This document shows positions 54,468 through 64,000 of a stretch of 64,000 nucleotides of DNA, piece by piece (within the stretch, counting starts at the first letter, position 1; each line of letters starts with the position of its first letter). The notes under the pieces were generated by a model. The model was not told the origin of the DNA, made no database searches, and saw only the letters and a program-made list of their open reading frames with translations. Position numbers and translations under genes: made by a program. This DNA is from Mycolicibacterium diernhoferi (lineage in GTDB: Bacteria > Actinomycetota > Actinomycetes > Mycobacteriales > Mycobacteriaceae), in the NCBI RefSeq assembly GCF_019456655.1, contig NZ_CP080332.1, positions 4,836,001-4,900,000 on the forward strand, written 5' to 3'.

Positions 54468-54571
54468 TGGACCTGCTGGCGGCGCTCATCCTGCTCGGCG
54501 CGCCCGCCGCCGCCCTGTTCGCGATTCGCTGCGCCATCAACCACCAGGGCCGCGACGATCGCGGCGCCTGA
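54464..54571 (+). CDS. 35-residue membrane peptide
   Basis: MMDLLAALILLGAPAAALFA then a basic/acidic tail (INHQGRDDRGA). One hydrophobic helix. The ATGA overlap with the upstream membrane-protein gene makes translation likely by coupling. Too short to place in a family. Confidence 0.5.
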   Translation: MMDLLAALILLGAPAAALFAIRCAINHQGRDDRGA

Positions 54572-54581
54572 CCGCACCCGG

Positions 54582-54893
54582 TCAGCTGGTCGGCGGCTCG
54601 AATGTCGCCTCGGGGTGACTACGCACCCATTCCTCTTGCTGCTCAGCGACTTTACGATGCATACGGGACAGCCACGCCAGCCCGCCGCCGATCAGCAGCA
54701 CAGCCAGCACCACGCCGACGACACCGGCCGCCATCGAACTGTTGGCGAACGAGAACAACCCGATGACCAGTGCGAGCACGCCCAACCCGACCGCGATCAG
54801 GCCGGGTGAGTTCTTTCCGGCCTTCATCGTCTCGCCGGCGTGCTGCCGGTAGGTACGGGCGTGATCGACCGGATCTCTCGAATTATCAGGCAT
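54582..54893 (-). CDS. UsfY-like membrane protein
   Basis: A 103-residue protein with the UsfY signature DPVDHARTYRQHAGE near the N-terminus and two membrane helices (about 31-50 and 56-76). UsfY lies beside the sigF operon in M. tuberculosis; this is probably a paralog. AAGGAGG lies 5 bp upstream. Function unknown, perhaps stress-linked. Confidence 0.75.
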   Translation of the reverse strand: MPDNSRDPVDHARTYRQHAGETMKAGKNSPGLIAVGLGVLALVIGLFSFANSSMAAGVVGVVLAVLLIGGGLAWLSRMHRKVAEQQEEWVRSHPEATFEPPTS

Positions 54894-54903
54894 GCCATCC
54901 TCC

Positions 54904-55530
54904 TTACTCATACGCCGGGTACGTCGACTGCTTGAGTACCCGTGCCAGATGCACCGCATTCCGTGCGGCGGCCGCGGTAGTCGCGGCCACCTGCTCGGGG
55001 ACCCCGTCGAGGTCCTTGTAGTCCTCGGACCCCATGGCAGGGCCGGTCCAGTACGTGCAGCCCTGCGCCGGGATGCTGTAGCCGACATCGTTGAGGCCCT
55101 GGAACACGTCGGCGACCACCTTGTGCGCCCCGTCCTCGTTGCCCACGACGCTGACCAGCGCCACCTTGCCGGCCATGACGGGTCGGCCCTGGTCATCGGT
55201 GTTGGACAGTTCGGCGTCCAGCCGCTCCAGCACCCGCTGGGTCACCGATGACGGGTGTCCCAGCCAGATCGGGGTACTGAGCAGCAGAATGTCCGCGTCC
55301 AGCACCTTCTGCCGGATCTGCGGCCACTGGTCGCTGTCGCCCATATCGGCCTCCACACCTGGGGCGATGTGGAAGTCCACACAACGAACCGCTTCGCATA
55401 CTGCGCCTTCCTTGCGAAGGGACTGGAAGACATGCTCGGCCATCAACTCGCTACTGGAGGGAGCCGGGCTCGGTTTCAGGCTGCAGACCAGCGCGATCGC
55501 GCGCACAGGTGAAGACTCGTCGGCGGTCAT
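54904..55530 (-). CDS. NAD(P)H-dependent flavodoxin-fold oxidoreductase
   Basis: A 208-residue flavodoxin-like protein: ALVCSLKPSPAPSSSELMAE (phosphate-binding start), DADILLLSTPIWLGHPSSV, and AGKVALVSVVGNEDGAH. Members reduce quinones, FMN or azo/nitro compounds with NAD(P)H. Ten bases downstream lies the UsfY-like gene, suggesting one transcript. Confidence 0.82.
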   Translation of the reverse strand: MTADESSPVRAIALVCSLKPSPAPSSSELMAEHVFQSLRKEGAVCEAVRCVDFHIAPGVEADMGDSDQWPQIRQKVLDADILLLSTPIWLGHPSSVTQRVLERLDAELSNTDDQGRPVMAGKVALVSVVGNEDGAHKVVADVFQGLNDVGYSIPAQGCTYWTGPAMGSEDYKDLDGVPEQVAATTAAAARNAVHLARVLKQSTYPAYE

Positions 55531-55662
55531 GCCTGCTGAAGTACCCGGTGCGCGGCAACCTGAACCGTTTCGCCGCCGACCGGGTCGGGTACCAGTGCTG
55601 CAACGCGACCACAGCCCCCCGGCGCGTCCATCCAAATGATCACTGCCTCAGGGAGGTTCATC

Positions 55663-56241
55663 ATGAGTGCACCGGACATCCGCTCGACCGGCGATGTCGT
55701 CGACTATCTGAAGGCCCAGCACGCGACGATTCGGGAACTCTTCACCGAAGTTCTCGACGCGGCCGGCGCCGAGACCCGTGACCAGGCATTCACCCGTCTT
55801 CGCACCATGCTCGCCGTCCACGAGACGGCCGAGGAGATGGTGGTGCACCCGCGGGTCCGGCGCAAGATCGACGGCGGCGCGCAGATCGTGGACGAGCGGC
55901 TCGCCGAGGAGCACGACGCCAAGGTGCTGTTGCGCGACATCGAGCAACTCCCGCGCGACAGCGCGGAGTTCAGCAAGGCAGTCATTCACCTCCAGGCCGC
56001 CGTCCTCAAGCACGCGGAGGCCGAGGAGGAGCTCGAATTCACCGCACTGGAAGCGGAATTGGATGACGACGAGCTGAACAAGCTGGCCGATGCGGTCGCG
56101 GTCGCCGAACGGATCGCCCCGACCCACCCGCATCCCGGCGTCGAATCGGCCGCCGCCAACTTCGCCGCCGGTCCGTTCGCCTCCGTATTGGACCGGGCCC
56201 GCGACGCTCTCAGCGGGGTGTTGGCGTCCAGGACGTCCTGA
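55663..56241 (+). CDS. Hemerythrin HHE-domain protein
   Basis: A 192-residue, four-helix protein with iron-ligand positions in QHATI, HETAEEMVVHP, EEHDAK and LKHAEAEE. It probably binds a di-iron centre and senses oxygen, nitric oxide or peroxide. AGGGAGG is 7 bp upstream. The end overlaps the end of the convergent next gene by 32 bp. Confidence 0.87.
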   Translation: MSAPDIRSTGDVVDYLKAQHATIRELFTEVLDAAGAETRDQAFTRLRTMLAVHETAEEMVVHPRVRRKIDGGAQIVDERLAEEHDAKVLLRDIEQLPRDSAEFSKAVIHLQAAVLKHAEAEEELEFTALEAELDDDELNKLADAVAVAERIAPTHPHPGVESAAANFAAGPFASVLDRARDALSGVLASRTS

Positions 56242-56923
56242 CCTCGGGCGCAGACCCGGAGGGCACGAACGTCACCGACGGCCGGGGCACCCGCCAGCGG
56301 GCGCAGCCCTCGTCGATCGCCTCGTCGACGGCCGTCGCGATCGCACCCAGCTCCGATTTGTCACCGTCGATCCAGGCCGCCGTGGGCCCGCCGGTCAAGC
56401 TGATCCGGGTCAACGGCGGCCCGCCGGATCGCATTTGGGCGATCCGGCCCAGCAGTTGCCCAGCAGCCGTGCCCCAGTCCACGGGCGCGCAACCTCCGAC
56501 GTCGCTGTGCAATCCGATCACGTCGAGGCCTCCCTCGTCCGGCACCGCCGGGCATCCGTGGTCCACGTGCACGAGCGTGCCGGGCGGCGCGCAGGAGACG
56601 AGCACGCCGGCCTGCTGGCCGGTCGACACCACGAACCGCTGTACCCCGGCCGCCACCGCTTCCCGAATGGGCTCGGCGGCCCCACCGCAGCGCAGCACCA
56701 CCTGAGCGACCGGCACACGGCACCAACCCGCCAGGTCCATCTCGGTCGAGTCGCCCGCGTACACCGTCACGCCGTGCGCCCGCACCCAGTCGGCCACCGC
56801 AGGATCGCCGAGCACTGCAGCGGGCAATCCGCACCCGGCCAGCGGTAACAATCGCCGGATGACCCGCATCGCGGCCGGCAGTCGGTGCCGGCCGCACGGT
56901 CGAGGCCTGTGCAGAACTGTCAT
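56210..56923 (-). CDS. Degenerate PLP-barrel-like (LysA-type) protein
   Basis: About 237 residues resembling the alpha/beta barrel of fold-III decarboxylases/alanine racemases (LysA): GVTVYAGDSTEMD, QRFVVSTGQQAG, VHVDHGC, GLHSDVGG and ISLTGG. The N-terminal YAxKAN Lys that binds PLP is missing, and only one Lys is present in the whole protein. It may be a non-catalytic PLP-binding-type protein or a decayed gene. The start could be at 56869. Confidence 0.5.
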   Translation of the reverse strand: MTVLHRPRPCGRHRLPAAMRVIRRLLPLAGCGLPAAVLGDPAVADWVRAHGVTVYAGDSTEMDLAGWCRVPVAQVVLRCGGAAEPIREAVAAGVQRFVVSTGQQAGVLVSCAPPGTLVHVDHGCPAVPDEGGLDVIGLHSDVGGCAPVDWGTAAGQLLGRIAQMRSGGPPLTRISLTGGPTAAWIDGDKSELGAIATAVDEAIDEGCARWRVPRPSVTFVPSGSAPEVRTSWTPTPR

Positions 56924-57012
56924 GCATCCGGTGTACGCACCGAGCCTGCGTGCCCGCTGTGTGCTTTCGTAACGCCGGCCGTGCGCGGGTGCCCGCGCAT
57001 GGAGTCCGTAAA

Positions 57013-57031
57013 GATGCCCGTAACGGGCGTC
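57013..57031 (+). promoter_or_regulatory. Hairpin in the kdp leader region
   Basis: GATGCCCG-TAA-CGGGCGTC forms an 8-bp stem (one G-T pair) with a 3-base loop, 110 bp before the first kdp-linked gene. It could end upstream transcription or act in the leader. No riboswitch fold is recognised in the 217-bp leader 56924-57140. Confidence 0.3.
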
Positions 57032-57140
57032 AAGGAACCATCAACGCGCAGGTCGGACCGGCTTTACCGGCATACGTTGGCGTCCGCGGACCACCACCTC
57101 CGGGGTCTGCGTCAACGATTTCAGGAGTGCTGATCACACC

Positions 57141-57236
57141 GTGACGACAGCGATATCCACCGTCATCTACCTCGCGCTGACCGTGGCGGTATTCGCCCTG
57201 CTCGGCCTGGTCCAGAGGTTGGTCGAACGACTGTGA
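57141..57236 (+). CDS. 31-residue membrane peptide at the head of the kdp operon
   Basis: The GTG-started frame has one helix ([17 protein letters not shown]) followed by a short charged tail (QRLVERL). Its stop overlaps the kdpF GTG by four bases (GTGA). Similar short peptides stand before kdpF in other actinobacteria. It may be an extra Kdp subunit or stabiliser (inference). Confidence 0.6.
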   Translation: MTTAISTVIYLALTVAVFALLGLVQRLVERL

Positions 57237-57322
57237 ACCTTGCCAACACCGTCGGCCTGGTGCTGGCGAGTCTGATCGCCCTGTTCCTGTTCGCCGCCCT
57301 GCTCTTCCCCGAGAGGTTCTAG
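57233..57322 (+). CDS. kdpF: K+-transporting ATPase small subunit KdpF
   Basis: A 29-residue peptide, [20 protein letters not shown] then LLFPERF; the single helix and FPERF tail are the KdpF hallmark. It stabilises the KdpABC complex in the membrane. The kdpA GTG overlaps its stop by one base. Confidence 0.85.
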   Translation: MNLANTVGLVLASLIALFLFAALLFPERF

Positions 57323-59001
57323 TGACCACCACCACCGCGGGACTGCTGTTCCTGGCAGCACTCGTCGTCGTGCTGGCCGCCACCCACGCGCCGCTGGGCG
57401 ACTACATGTACCGGGTTTACAACGGCGAGAAGAACACCCGCATCGAACGCGGCATCTACAAGCTGATCGGCGCCGACCCGAAGGCCGAGCAGACCTGGGG
57501 CGCCTACACCCGCAGCGTGCTCGCCTTCTCGGCGGTCAGCATCGTGTTCCTGTTCGTCCTCCAACTCGTGCAGGGCAAGCTGCCGCTGCACCTGAACGAC
57601 CCGGGCACCCAGATGACCCCGGCGCTGGCCTGGAACACCGCCGTCAGCTTCGTGACGAACACCAACTGGCAGGCCTATTCCGGGGAGTCCACCCAGGGCC
57701 ACCTGGTCCAGATGGCCGGCCTGGCGGTGCAGAACTTCGTCTCGGCGGCCGTCGGGATGGCCGTGGCGATCGCGTTCGTACGCGGCCTGGTCCGGCGCAG
57801 CACCGGCGACCTCGGCAATTTCTGGTCCGACCTGGTGCGCGGCAGCCTGCGAATTCTGTTGCCCATCTCCGTCATCGGCGCCATCATCCTGATCGCCGGT
57901 GGGGTCATCCAGAACTTTGCGCTGCACGACGAGGTGGTCAACACCATCGCCGGCGGGCAGCAGACCATCCCGGGCGGCCCGGTGGCCAGCCAGGAGGTCA
58001 TCAAGGAGCTCGGTACCAACGGCGGCGGGTTCTACAACGTCAACTCCGCGCACCCATTCGAAAACCCCAACAGCTGGACCAATTTCCTCCAGATCCTGCT
58101 TATCTGCCTCATCCCGTTCGCGATGCCCCGCACCTTCGGCCGGATGGTCGGCGGAAAGCACGGGCGCCGTCAAGGTCTGGCGATCGTCGCCGTCATGGGC
58201 ACCATCGCGACGTTGAGCGTCGGTCTCCTGATGCAGTTCCAACTGCAGGCGCACGGCACCGTGCCCAGTGCCGTCGGATCGGCCATGGAAGGGGTCGAAC
58301 AACGGTTCGGTGTGGCCGATTCCGCGGTGTTCGCCGCGACGACAACCCTGACCTCCACCGGCGCGGTCGACTCATTCCACGACTCTTACACCAGCCTCGG
58401 CGGGCTGATCACCATGTTCAACATGCAGCTCGGTGAGGTCGCGCCCGGCGGCGTCGGCTCGGGCCTGTACGGCATGCTGATCCTGGCCATCATCACCGTG
58501 TTCGTGGCCGGTCTGATGGTGGGACGCACCCCGGAATACCTGGGCAAGAAGATCACCCCGCGGGAGATCAAGTTCGCCGCAACGTATTTCCTGATCACGC
58601 CGCTACTGGTACTGACCGGCACGGCGCTGGCCATGGCCATGCCCGGACAACGTGCGAGCATGCTCAACAGCGGACCGCACGGCCTGTCCGAGGTGCTGTA
58701 CGCGTTCACCTCGGCGTCCAACAACAACGGCTCGGCGTTCGCCGGCATCAGCGTCAACACCGAGTGGTACAACACCGCGCTGGGCCTGGCCATGGTGTTC
58801 GGCCGATTCCTGCCCATCATATTCGTGCTCGCGCTGGCCGGTTCGCTTGCCGCGCAGGGCAAGACACCCGAGTCCGCCGGCACGCTACCCACCCATCGGC
58901 CGCAGTTCGTCGGAATGGTGGTCGGTGTGACGCTGATTCTGGTCGCGCTGACCTTCCTGCCCATGCTTGCGCTCGGCCCCCTCGCTGAAGGAATTCACTG
59001 A
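57322..59001 (+). CDS. kdpA: K+-transporting ATPase subunit A
   Basis: A 559-residue, ten-helix channel-like subunit with the four selectivity-filter loops, e.g. [32 protein letters not shown], and [13 protein letters not shown]. It takes in K+ with high affinity. The stop overlaps the kdpB ATG by one base. Expected to be repressed at high K+ by the KdpDE system. Confidence 0.96.
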   Translation: MTTTTAGLLFLAALVVVLAATHAPLGDYMYRVYNGEKNTRIERGIYKLIGADPKAEQTWGAYTRSVLAFSAVSIVFLFVLQLVQGKLPLHLNDPGTQMTPALAWNTAVSFVTNTNWQAYSGESTQGHLVQMAGLAVQNFVSAAVGMAVAIAFVRGLVRRSTGDLGNFWSDLVRGSLRILLPISVIGAIILIAGGVIQNFALHDEVVNTIAGGQQTIPGGPVASQEVIKELGTNGGGFYNVNSAHPFENPNSWTNFLQILLICLIPFAMPRTFGRMVGGKHGRRQGLAIVAVMGTIATLSVGLLMQFQLQAHGTVPSAVGSAMEGVEQRFGVADSAVFAATTTLTSTGAVDSFHDSYTSLGGLITMFNMQLGEVAPGGVGSGLYGMLILAIITVFVAGLMVGRTPEYLGKKITPREIKFAATYFLITPLLVLTGTALAMAMPGQRASMLNSGPHGLSEVLYAFTSASNNNGSAFAGISVNTEWYNTALGLAMVFGRFLPIIFVLALAGSLAAQGKTPESAGTLPTHRPQFVGMVVGVTLILVALTFLPMLALGPLAEGIH

Positions 59002-61130
59002 TGCCCACCGCCACCACCATCGATGCGGCCACCACGACGCAGCCGCACAACCCCCAGAGGTCCGTCCGGGGTGGGCTGCTGGACCCGCGCATGCTGTGCA
59101 AGTCCCTGCCCGGTGCGCTGCGCAAGCTCGACCCGCGCACGCTGTGGCGCAACCCGGTCATGTTCATCGTCGAGATCGGGGCGGTACTGGCTACCTGGTG
59201 CGCCGTGCTGGATTCCAGCTGGTTTGCCTGGTTGATCGTCGGGTGGCTGTGGTTGACGGTCATCTTCGCCAACCTGGCCGAAGCCGTCGCCGAGGGCCGC
59301 GGTAAGGCGCAGGCAGCCAGCCTGCGCAAGGCCAAGACCGACACCATGGCCCGCCGGCTGACCGACTCGGGCCGCGAGGAGCAGGTCGCCGCCCCGCTGC
59401 TGCAGCGGGGCGATATCGTCGTCGTCGAGGCGGGGCAGACCATTCCCGGTGACGGCGACGTCATCGAAGGTATTGCCTCGGTGGATGAATCGGCCATCAC
59501 GGGTGAATCCGCACCCGTGGTCCGTGAATCGGGCGGGGACCGCTCGGCGGTGACCGGTGGCACCACCGTGCTGTCCGACCGCATCGTCGTGAAGATCACC
59601 CAGAAACCCGGCGAGAGCTTCATCGACCGGATGATCGGCCTGGTCGAGGGCGCCAACCGGCAGAAGACCCCCAACGAGGTCGCGCTCAACATCTTGCTGG
59701 CCTCGTTGAGCATCATCTTCGTCTTCGCGGTCGCCACCCTGCAGCCGCTGGCCATCTTCTCCAAGGCCAACAACCCTGGTGTGCCGGACTCCTTGTCGCT
59801 CAACGGTGATGGTGTCACCGGCATCGTGCTGGTGGCACTGCTGGTCTGCCTGATCCCGACCACCATCGGCGCCCTGCTCAGCGCGATCGGCATCGCCGGC
59901 ATGGACCGGCTGGTGCAGCGCAACGTGCTCGCCATGTCCGGCCGGGCCGTCGAGGCCGCAGGCGACGTGAACACCCTGCTGCTCGACAAGACCGGCACCA
60001 TCACCCTCGGCAACCGGCAGGCCGCCGCGTTCACACCCCTGACCGGTGTCACCACCGAGCAGCTCGCCGACGCCGCCCAGTTGTCCAGCCTGGCCGACGA
60101 GACCCCCGAGGGCCGTTCCATCGTGGTGTTCGCCAAACAGGAGTTCGGTCTTCGGGCCCGCACCCCGGGCGAGCTGGAGAACGCCACCTGGGTTGAATTC
60201 AGCGCCACCACAAGGATGTCCGGCGTCGATGTCGGCGACCGCCGGCTTCGCAAGGGAGCGGCCGGGTCGGTTGCCGCCTGGATCCGCTCCGAGGGCGGCA
60301 CCGTCCCCCCCGAACTCGACGATCTCGTCGAGAGCATCTCCGCGGCGGGCGGAACGCCGCTGGCCGTCGGCGAGCTGCATGACGGGCAGGCCCGCGCTCT
60401 GGGTGTCATCCACCTCAAGGACGTGGTGAAACACGGTATGCGGGAACGCTTCGACGAGATGCGCCGGATGGGCATCCGGACGATCATGATCACCGGCGAC
60501 AACCCGATGACCGCCAAGGCCATCGCCGATGAGGCCGGTGTCGACGACTTCCTCGCCGAGGCGACGCCCGAGGACAAGATGGCGCTGATCAAGAAGGAGC
60601 AGGCCGCCGGACTGCTCGTCGCGATGACCGGTGACGGCACCAATGACGCACCGGCGCTGGCCCAGGCGGACGTCGGGGTGGCCATGAACACCGGGACCTC
60701 GGCGGCCAAAGAGGCCGGCAACATGGTCGATCTGGACTCCGACCCGACCAAGCTCATCGAGATCGTCGAGATCGGTAAGCAGCTGCTGATCACCCGGGGC
60801 GCCCTGACCACCTTCAGCATCGCCAACGACATCGCGAAGTACTTCGCGATCATCCCGGCGCTGTTCGTCGCGCTGTTCCCCGGACTGGACCTGCTGAACG
60901 TCATGCGGTTGCACAGCCCGCAGTCGGCCATCCTGTCCGCGGTGATCTTCAATGCACTGGTCATCGTCGCGCTGATCCCGCTGGCGCTCAAGGGTGTGCG
61001 CTACACGCCCAGCAGTGCGTCGAAGTTGTTGAGCCGCAACCTCTGTGTCTACGGGCTGGGTGGGATCATCGCGCCCTTCATCGGCATCAAACTGATCGAC
61101 CTGCTCATCCAACTCTTCCCGGGAATGTGA
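59001..61130 (+). CDS. kdpB: K+-transporting ATPase subunit B (P-type ATPase)
   Basis: A 709-residue P1A ATPase: actuator motif TGESAPV, phosphorylated Asp329 in DKTGTITLG, hinge [10 protein letters not shown], and seven helices. It energises K+ uptake through KdpA. The following kdpC starts one base after its stop. Confidence 0.96.
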   Translation: MPTATTIDAATTTQPHNPQRSVRGGLLDPRMLCKSLPGALRKLDPRTLWRNPVMFIVEIGAVLATWCAVLDSSWFAWLIVGWLWLTVIFANLAEAVAEGRGKAQAASLRKAKTDTMARRLTDSGREEQVAAPLLQRGDIVVVEAGQTIPGDGDVIEGIASVDESAITGESAPVVRESGGDRSAVTGGTTVLSDRIVVKITQKPGESFIDRMIGLVEGANRQKTPNEVALNILLASLSIIFVFAVATLQPLAIFSKANNPGVPDSLSLNGDGVTGIVLVALLVCLIPTTIGALLSAIGIAGMDRLVQRNVLAMSGRAVEAAGDVNTLLLDKTGTITLGNRQAAAFTPLTGVTTEQLADAAQLSSLADETPEGRSIVVFAKQEFGLRARTPGELENATWVEFSATTRMSGVDVGDRRLRKGAAGSVAAWIRSEGGTVPPELDDLVESISAAGGTPLAVGELHDGQARALGVIHLKDVVKHGMRERFDEMRRMGIRTIMITGDNPMTAKAIADEAGVDDFLAEATPEDKMALIKKEQAAGLLVAMTGDGTNDAPALAQADVGVAMNTGTSAAKEAGNMVDLDSDPTKLIEIVEIGKQLLITRGALTTFSIANDIAKYFAIIPALFVALFPGLDLLNVMRLHSPQSAILSAVIFNALVIVALIPLALKGVRYTPSSASKLLSRNLCVYGLGGIIAPFIGIKLIDLLIQLFPGM

Positions 61131-61131
61131 C

Positions 61132-62019
61132 ATGAACTTCGCCAATCTCATCCGCCGGCACACCGCCGCGCTGCGCGCCCTGCTGGTGCTGACAGTCATT
61201 CTGGGCATCGCCTACCCGGTGTTCATCTGGCTGGTGGCGCAACTGCCCGGTCTGCGCGACAAGGCCGATGGTTCCCTGATCGAGGTCGACGGCAAACCGG
61301 TGGGCAGCAGCTTGATCGGGCAGCTGTTCACCGACACCGACGGAAACCCGCTGCCGCAGTACTTCCAGTCCCGGCCCTCGGCGGCCGGCGACGGCTACGA
61401 CCCGCTGTCGACCAGCGCCTCGAACCTGGGGCCGGAGGACATCGTCGACACGGCCGCCCGGACCAGCCTGCTGACCGAGGTGTGCACCCGCAGCCTGGCC
61501 GCCGGCGCACTGGACGGCGTCAGCGGCGCCCGCCCGTTCTGCACGAGTGACGGCGTGGGCGCGGTGCTGTCGGTGCTCGGCCCCCGCGACGCCCGCGGCA
61601 ACGTGAGCGCACCCACCGAAGTCATCAGCGTCAACCAGATCTGCCCATCCACCCCGTTCGTCTCGACCTACCGCGGCGTGCCGGTGCGGTGCAATGACGG
61701 CACCGACCACACACCCGGCCAGATCGTCCCGATCCGCGGCGCCGGGGCCGACCCCGCGGTGCCCGCCGACGCCGTCACCGCCAGCGGCAGCGGGCTGGAC
61801 CCGCACATCTCCCCCGCCTACGCCGCCCTGCAGGTCGATCGGGTCGCGGCGGCCCGCGGGATCAGCCCCGAGCAGGTCCGCACGCTCGTCGATCAGCACA
61901 CCGACGGGCGCACCCTGGGGTTCATGGGCGAGCCGGGGGTCAACGTGGCGCAGTTGAACCTGGCGCTCGACGATCTCGGCGAGAAGCTTGCGGTTCACCG
62001 CGACGATCTAGGTGGATGA
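61132..62019 (+). CDS. kdpC: K+-transporting ATPase subunit C, enlarged
   Basis: A 295-residue protein; typical KdpC is about 190. Residues 1-100 (one helix, then VGSSLIGQLF, YFQSRPSA) and about 220-295 (SGSGLDPHISPAYA, RTLGFMGEPGVNVAQLN) match normal KdpC. The stretch between (about 100-215) is an insert with four cysteines (VCTRS, PFCTS, QICPS, VRCND). KdpC links KdpA and KdpB; the insert faces outside and could be a disulfide-bonded extra domain. Confidence 0.92.
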   Translation: MNFANLIRRHTAALRALLVLTVILGIAYPVFIWLVAQLPGLRDKADGSLIEVDGKPVGSSLIGQLFTDTDGNPLPQYFQSRPSAAGDGYDPLSTSASNLGPEDIVDTAARTSLLTEVCTRSLAAGALDGVSGARPFCTSDGVGAVLSVLGPRDARGNVSAPTEVISVNQICPSTPFVSTYRGVPVRCNDGTDHTPGQIVPIRGAGADPAVPADAVTASGSGLDPHISPAYAALQVDRVAAARGISPEQVRTLVDQHTDGRTLGFMGEPGVNVAQLNLALDDLGEKLAVHRDDLGG

Positions 62020-62026
62020 TGAGCAG

Positions 62027-64000
62027 GTGACCGACCGACCGAAACGCGGTGAGCTGCGCATCTACCTGGGTGCGGCTCCCGGCGTCGGCAAGACCTTCGC
62101 GATGCTCGGCGAAGCGCACCGTCGACTCGAGCGCGGCACCGATCTGGTGGCGGCCGTGGTCGAGACCCACGGCCGCAAGAAGACCGCCGAGCTTCTCGAG
62201 GGCATCGAGATCATTGCGCCGCGCTACATCGAATACCGCGGCTCCAAGTTCCCCGAACTCGATGTGGCCGCTGTACTCGAGCGCCGCCCACAGGTGGTGC
62301 TCGTCGACGAACTGGCGCACACCAACACCCCGGGCAGCGCGAATCCCAAACGCTGGCAGGACATCGAAGAACTCCTCGAGGCCGGGATCACGGTCGTCAC
62401 CACCGTCAACGTCCAGCACCTGGAGAGCCTCAACGATGTCGTCGCCCAGATCACCGGCGTCGAGCAGCAGGAGAAGGTGCCCGATGAGGTGGTGCGCGCC
62501 GCCGATCAGATAGAACTGGTCGACATCACCCCGGAAGCGTTGCAGCGCAGGCTGTCCCACGGCAACGTTTACACCTCCGAACGGATCGACGCGGCCCTGT
62601 CGAACTACTTCCGGCGCGGCAACCTGACCGCACTGCGCGAACTGGCGCTGCTGTGGCTGGCCGATCAGGTCGACGCCGCGCTGGCAAAGTACCGCTCGGA
62701 CAACAACATCACCGCCACCTGGGAGGCCCGCGAGCGGGTGGTGGTCGCGGTCACCGGGGACAGGGAATCCGAGACGCTGGTGCGCCGTGCCTCCCGCATC
62801 GCATCCAAGTCCAGCGCCGAGCTGATGGTCGTGCACGTGGTGCGCGGCGACGGCCTGTCCGGGGTGTCGGCGCCCATGATGGGTGTCATCCGTGACCTGG
62901 CCGTCAGCCTGGGCGCCACATTGCACACCGTCGTCGGCGATGACGTACCGGCCGCGCTGCTGGACTTCGCCCGCCAGATGAACGCCACCCAGCTCGTCGT
63001 CGGTACCTCGCGGCGGTCACGCTGGGCGCGGATCTTCGAGGAGGGCATCGGCGCCACGGTGGTGCAGAACTCCGGCAGCATCGACGTGCACATGGTCACC
63101 CATGGCGGATCCCGCCGGACCACTGCACCCGGCTCACACCGATGGCAGCGCAATGCCCTGTCCTGGACCTCCGCCGTACTGGTCCCCGCCGCACTGACCG
63201 CCATGGCCGTCCTGGTGCTCGACCCGTACCTGGGGCTCAGCGGGGAGAGCGCCCTGTTCTTCATCGGCGTACTGGCCGTCGCGCTGCTCGGCGGGGCGGC
63301 CCCGGCGGCACTGTCGGCGGTACTGTCCGGGCTGCTGATCAACTACTTCCTGGCCGAACCTCGGCACACCTTCACCATCTCCGAACCCGACAGCGCCATC
63401 ACCATCGCGGTGCTGCTGGTGGTGGCGGTCGCGGTGGCCGCGCTGGTGGACGGGGCCGCCAAGCGGGCCCGGGAGGCCCGGCGCGCCTCCCAGGAAGCCG
63501 AACTGCTGGCCCACTTCGCCGGTTCGGTGCTGCGCGGGGCCGACCCGGTGGCCCTGCTCGAACGGGTCCGGGAGGTGTACTCGCAACGTTCGGTGAGCCT
63601 GTTGCGGGAGAGCGCCGAGGGAACCACTGCCGTCGCCTGCGCGGGCAACGATCCGTGCCTGGACCTCGGCGACGCCGACACCGCCGTCGAGGCCGGTGAC
63701 GACGAGTTCTGGCTGGTGCTGGGCGGACGCAGGCTCTCCGCCCGCGACCGGCGGGTGCTCGGTGCGGTGGCCAAACAGGCCGCCGGCCTGGTCCGCCAGC
63801 GCGAGCTGATCGAGGAGGCCGGGCGGGCCGAGGCCATCGCCCGCGCCGACGAACTGCGCCGCTCGCTGCTCTCGGCGGTGAGCCACGATCTGCGCACCCC
63901 GCTGGCCGCGGCCAAGGCCGCGGTCTCCAGCCTGCGCAGCGACGACATCGGATTCTCGGCGGAGGACACCGCCGAGCTGCTGGCCACCGTCGAGGAATCG
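62027..64000 (+). CDS. kdpD: Sensor histidine kinase KdpD (partial at window end)
   Basis: 658 codons are in the window. The KdpD domain has Walker A GAAPGVGKT (Lys22), VETHGRKKT and VDELAHTNTPGS; a USP domain lies at about 240-370; four helices at about 385-480; a GAF-like segment; then the phosphoacceptor His620 in VSHDLRTP. KdpD senses low K+ or turgor and phosphorylates KdpE. It starts eight bases after kdpC on the same strand, unlike M. tuberculosis, where kdpDE face away from kdpFABC. Confidence 0.95.
   Translation, partial: MTDRPKRGELRIYLGAAPGVGKTFAMLGEAHRRLERGTDLVAAVVETHGRKKTAELLEGIEIIAPRYIEYRGSKFPELDVAAVLERRPQVVLVDELAHTNTPGSANPKRWQDIEELLEAGITVVTTVNVQHLESLNDVVAQITGVEQQEKVPDEVVRAADQIELVDITPEALQRRLSHGNVYTSERIDAALSNYFRRGNLTALRELALLWLADQVDAALAKYRSDNNITATWEARERVVVAVTGDRESETLVRRASRIASKSSAELMVVHVVRGDGLSGVSAPMMGVIRDLAVSLGATLHTVVGDDVPAALLDFARQMNATQLVVGTSRRSRWARIFEEGIGATVVQNSGSIDVHMVTHGGSRRTTAPGSHRWQRNALSWTSAVLVPAALTAMAVLVLDPYLGLSGESALFFIGVLAVALLGGAAPAALSAVLSGLLINYFLAEPRHTFTISEPDSAITIAVLLVVAVAVAALVDGAAKRAREARRASQEAELLAHFAGSVLRGADPVALLERVREVYSQRSVSLLRESAEGTTAVACAGNDPCLDLGDADTAVEAGDDEFWLVLGGRRLSARDRRVLGAVAKQAAGLVRQRELIEEAGRAEAIARADELRRSLLSAVSHDLRTPLAAAKAAVSSLRSDDIGFSAEDTAELLATVEES

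Noticed and set aside
56924..57140. Riboswitch in the kdp leader
   Set aside because: No conserved riboswitch core was recognised; only a short hairpin is present.

Overview
The window is chromosomal DNA of a mycobacterium, most likely a fast-growing Mycolicibacterium-type species. The evidence is high GC, many GTG starts, lpqV/Rv1062/Rv1063c-like genes, a FxbA-like exochelin formyltransferase, a DUF222/13E12-type HNH gene, a UsfY-like protein, F420-type oxidoreductases and a KdpFABC-KdpD cluster. Gene-name comparisons come from memory of these families, not from a search.

Region 1 (1-11.2 kb) is lipid metabolism with partial synteny to M. tuberculosis Rv1057-Rv1064c in inverted order: a cysteine dioxygenase end, LpqV, two patatins, an SRPBCC protein, an alcohol dehydrogenase, a DapB-like reductase, an Ltp/SCPx-type thiolase, a FadD ligase, a small secreted protein and a YncE-type beta-propeller. 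A perfect match to the KstR (cholesterol regulon) operator lies between the reductase and thiolase genes. A secreted SH3/CHAP-like protein follows.

Region 2 (11.2-21.4 kb) contains a dctA remnant, a DUF3060 membrane protein, fxbA behind an IdeR-like iron box, a peptidoglycan amidase, a glutamine-type ABC transporter, a glycosyltransferase, and a standalone adenylation-carrier-thioesterase protein with an N-terminal membrane segment behind a near-perfect IdeR box. A secreted protein made of nine 11-residue repeats closes it.

Region 3 (21.8-43.4 kb) is mostly envelope and general metabolism: a Tat-exported glycoside hydrolase, an F420-type oxidoreductase, an acyltransferase with a DUF427 protein, a secreted HExxH protein, LGFP and coiled-coil proteins, a P2-type ATPase, an M42 peptidase, lipases, a third patatin, an SDR, a frameshifted nitroreductase and a very repetitive secreted protein.

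Region 4 (43,876-52,339) is an integrated element of about 8.5 kb at the 3' end of a tRNA gene, bounded by identical 49-bp direct repeats. It carries a tyrosine integrase, an excisionase, a small accessory protein, a serine recombinase, and two modules that look like defence or conflict systems: (a) a PIN-GNAT-PUA/ASCH fusion overlapping an ASCH gene, and (b) a membrane protein plus a DUF4062/TIR-like protein, flanked by a second pair of 51-bp near-identical repeats. No virion genes are present. This is the best candidate for an undescribed system.

Region 5 (52.4-64 kb) has the HNH gene, small membrane proteins, UsfY-like, FMN reductase and hemerythrin genes, then the potassium operon: an extra 31-residue membrane peptide, kdpF, kdpA, kdpB, an enlarged kdpC, and kdpD running off the end.
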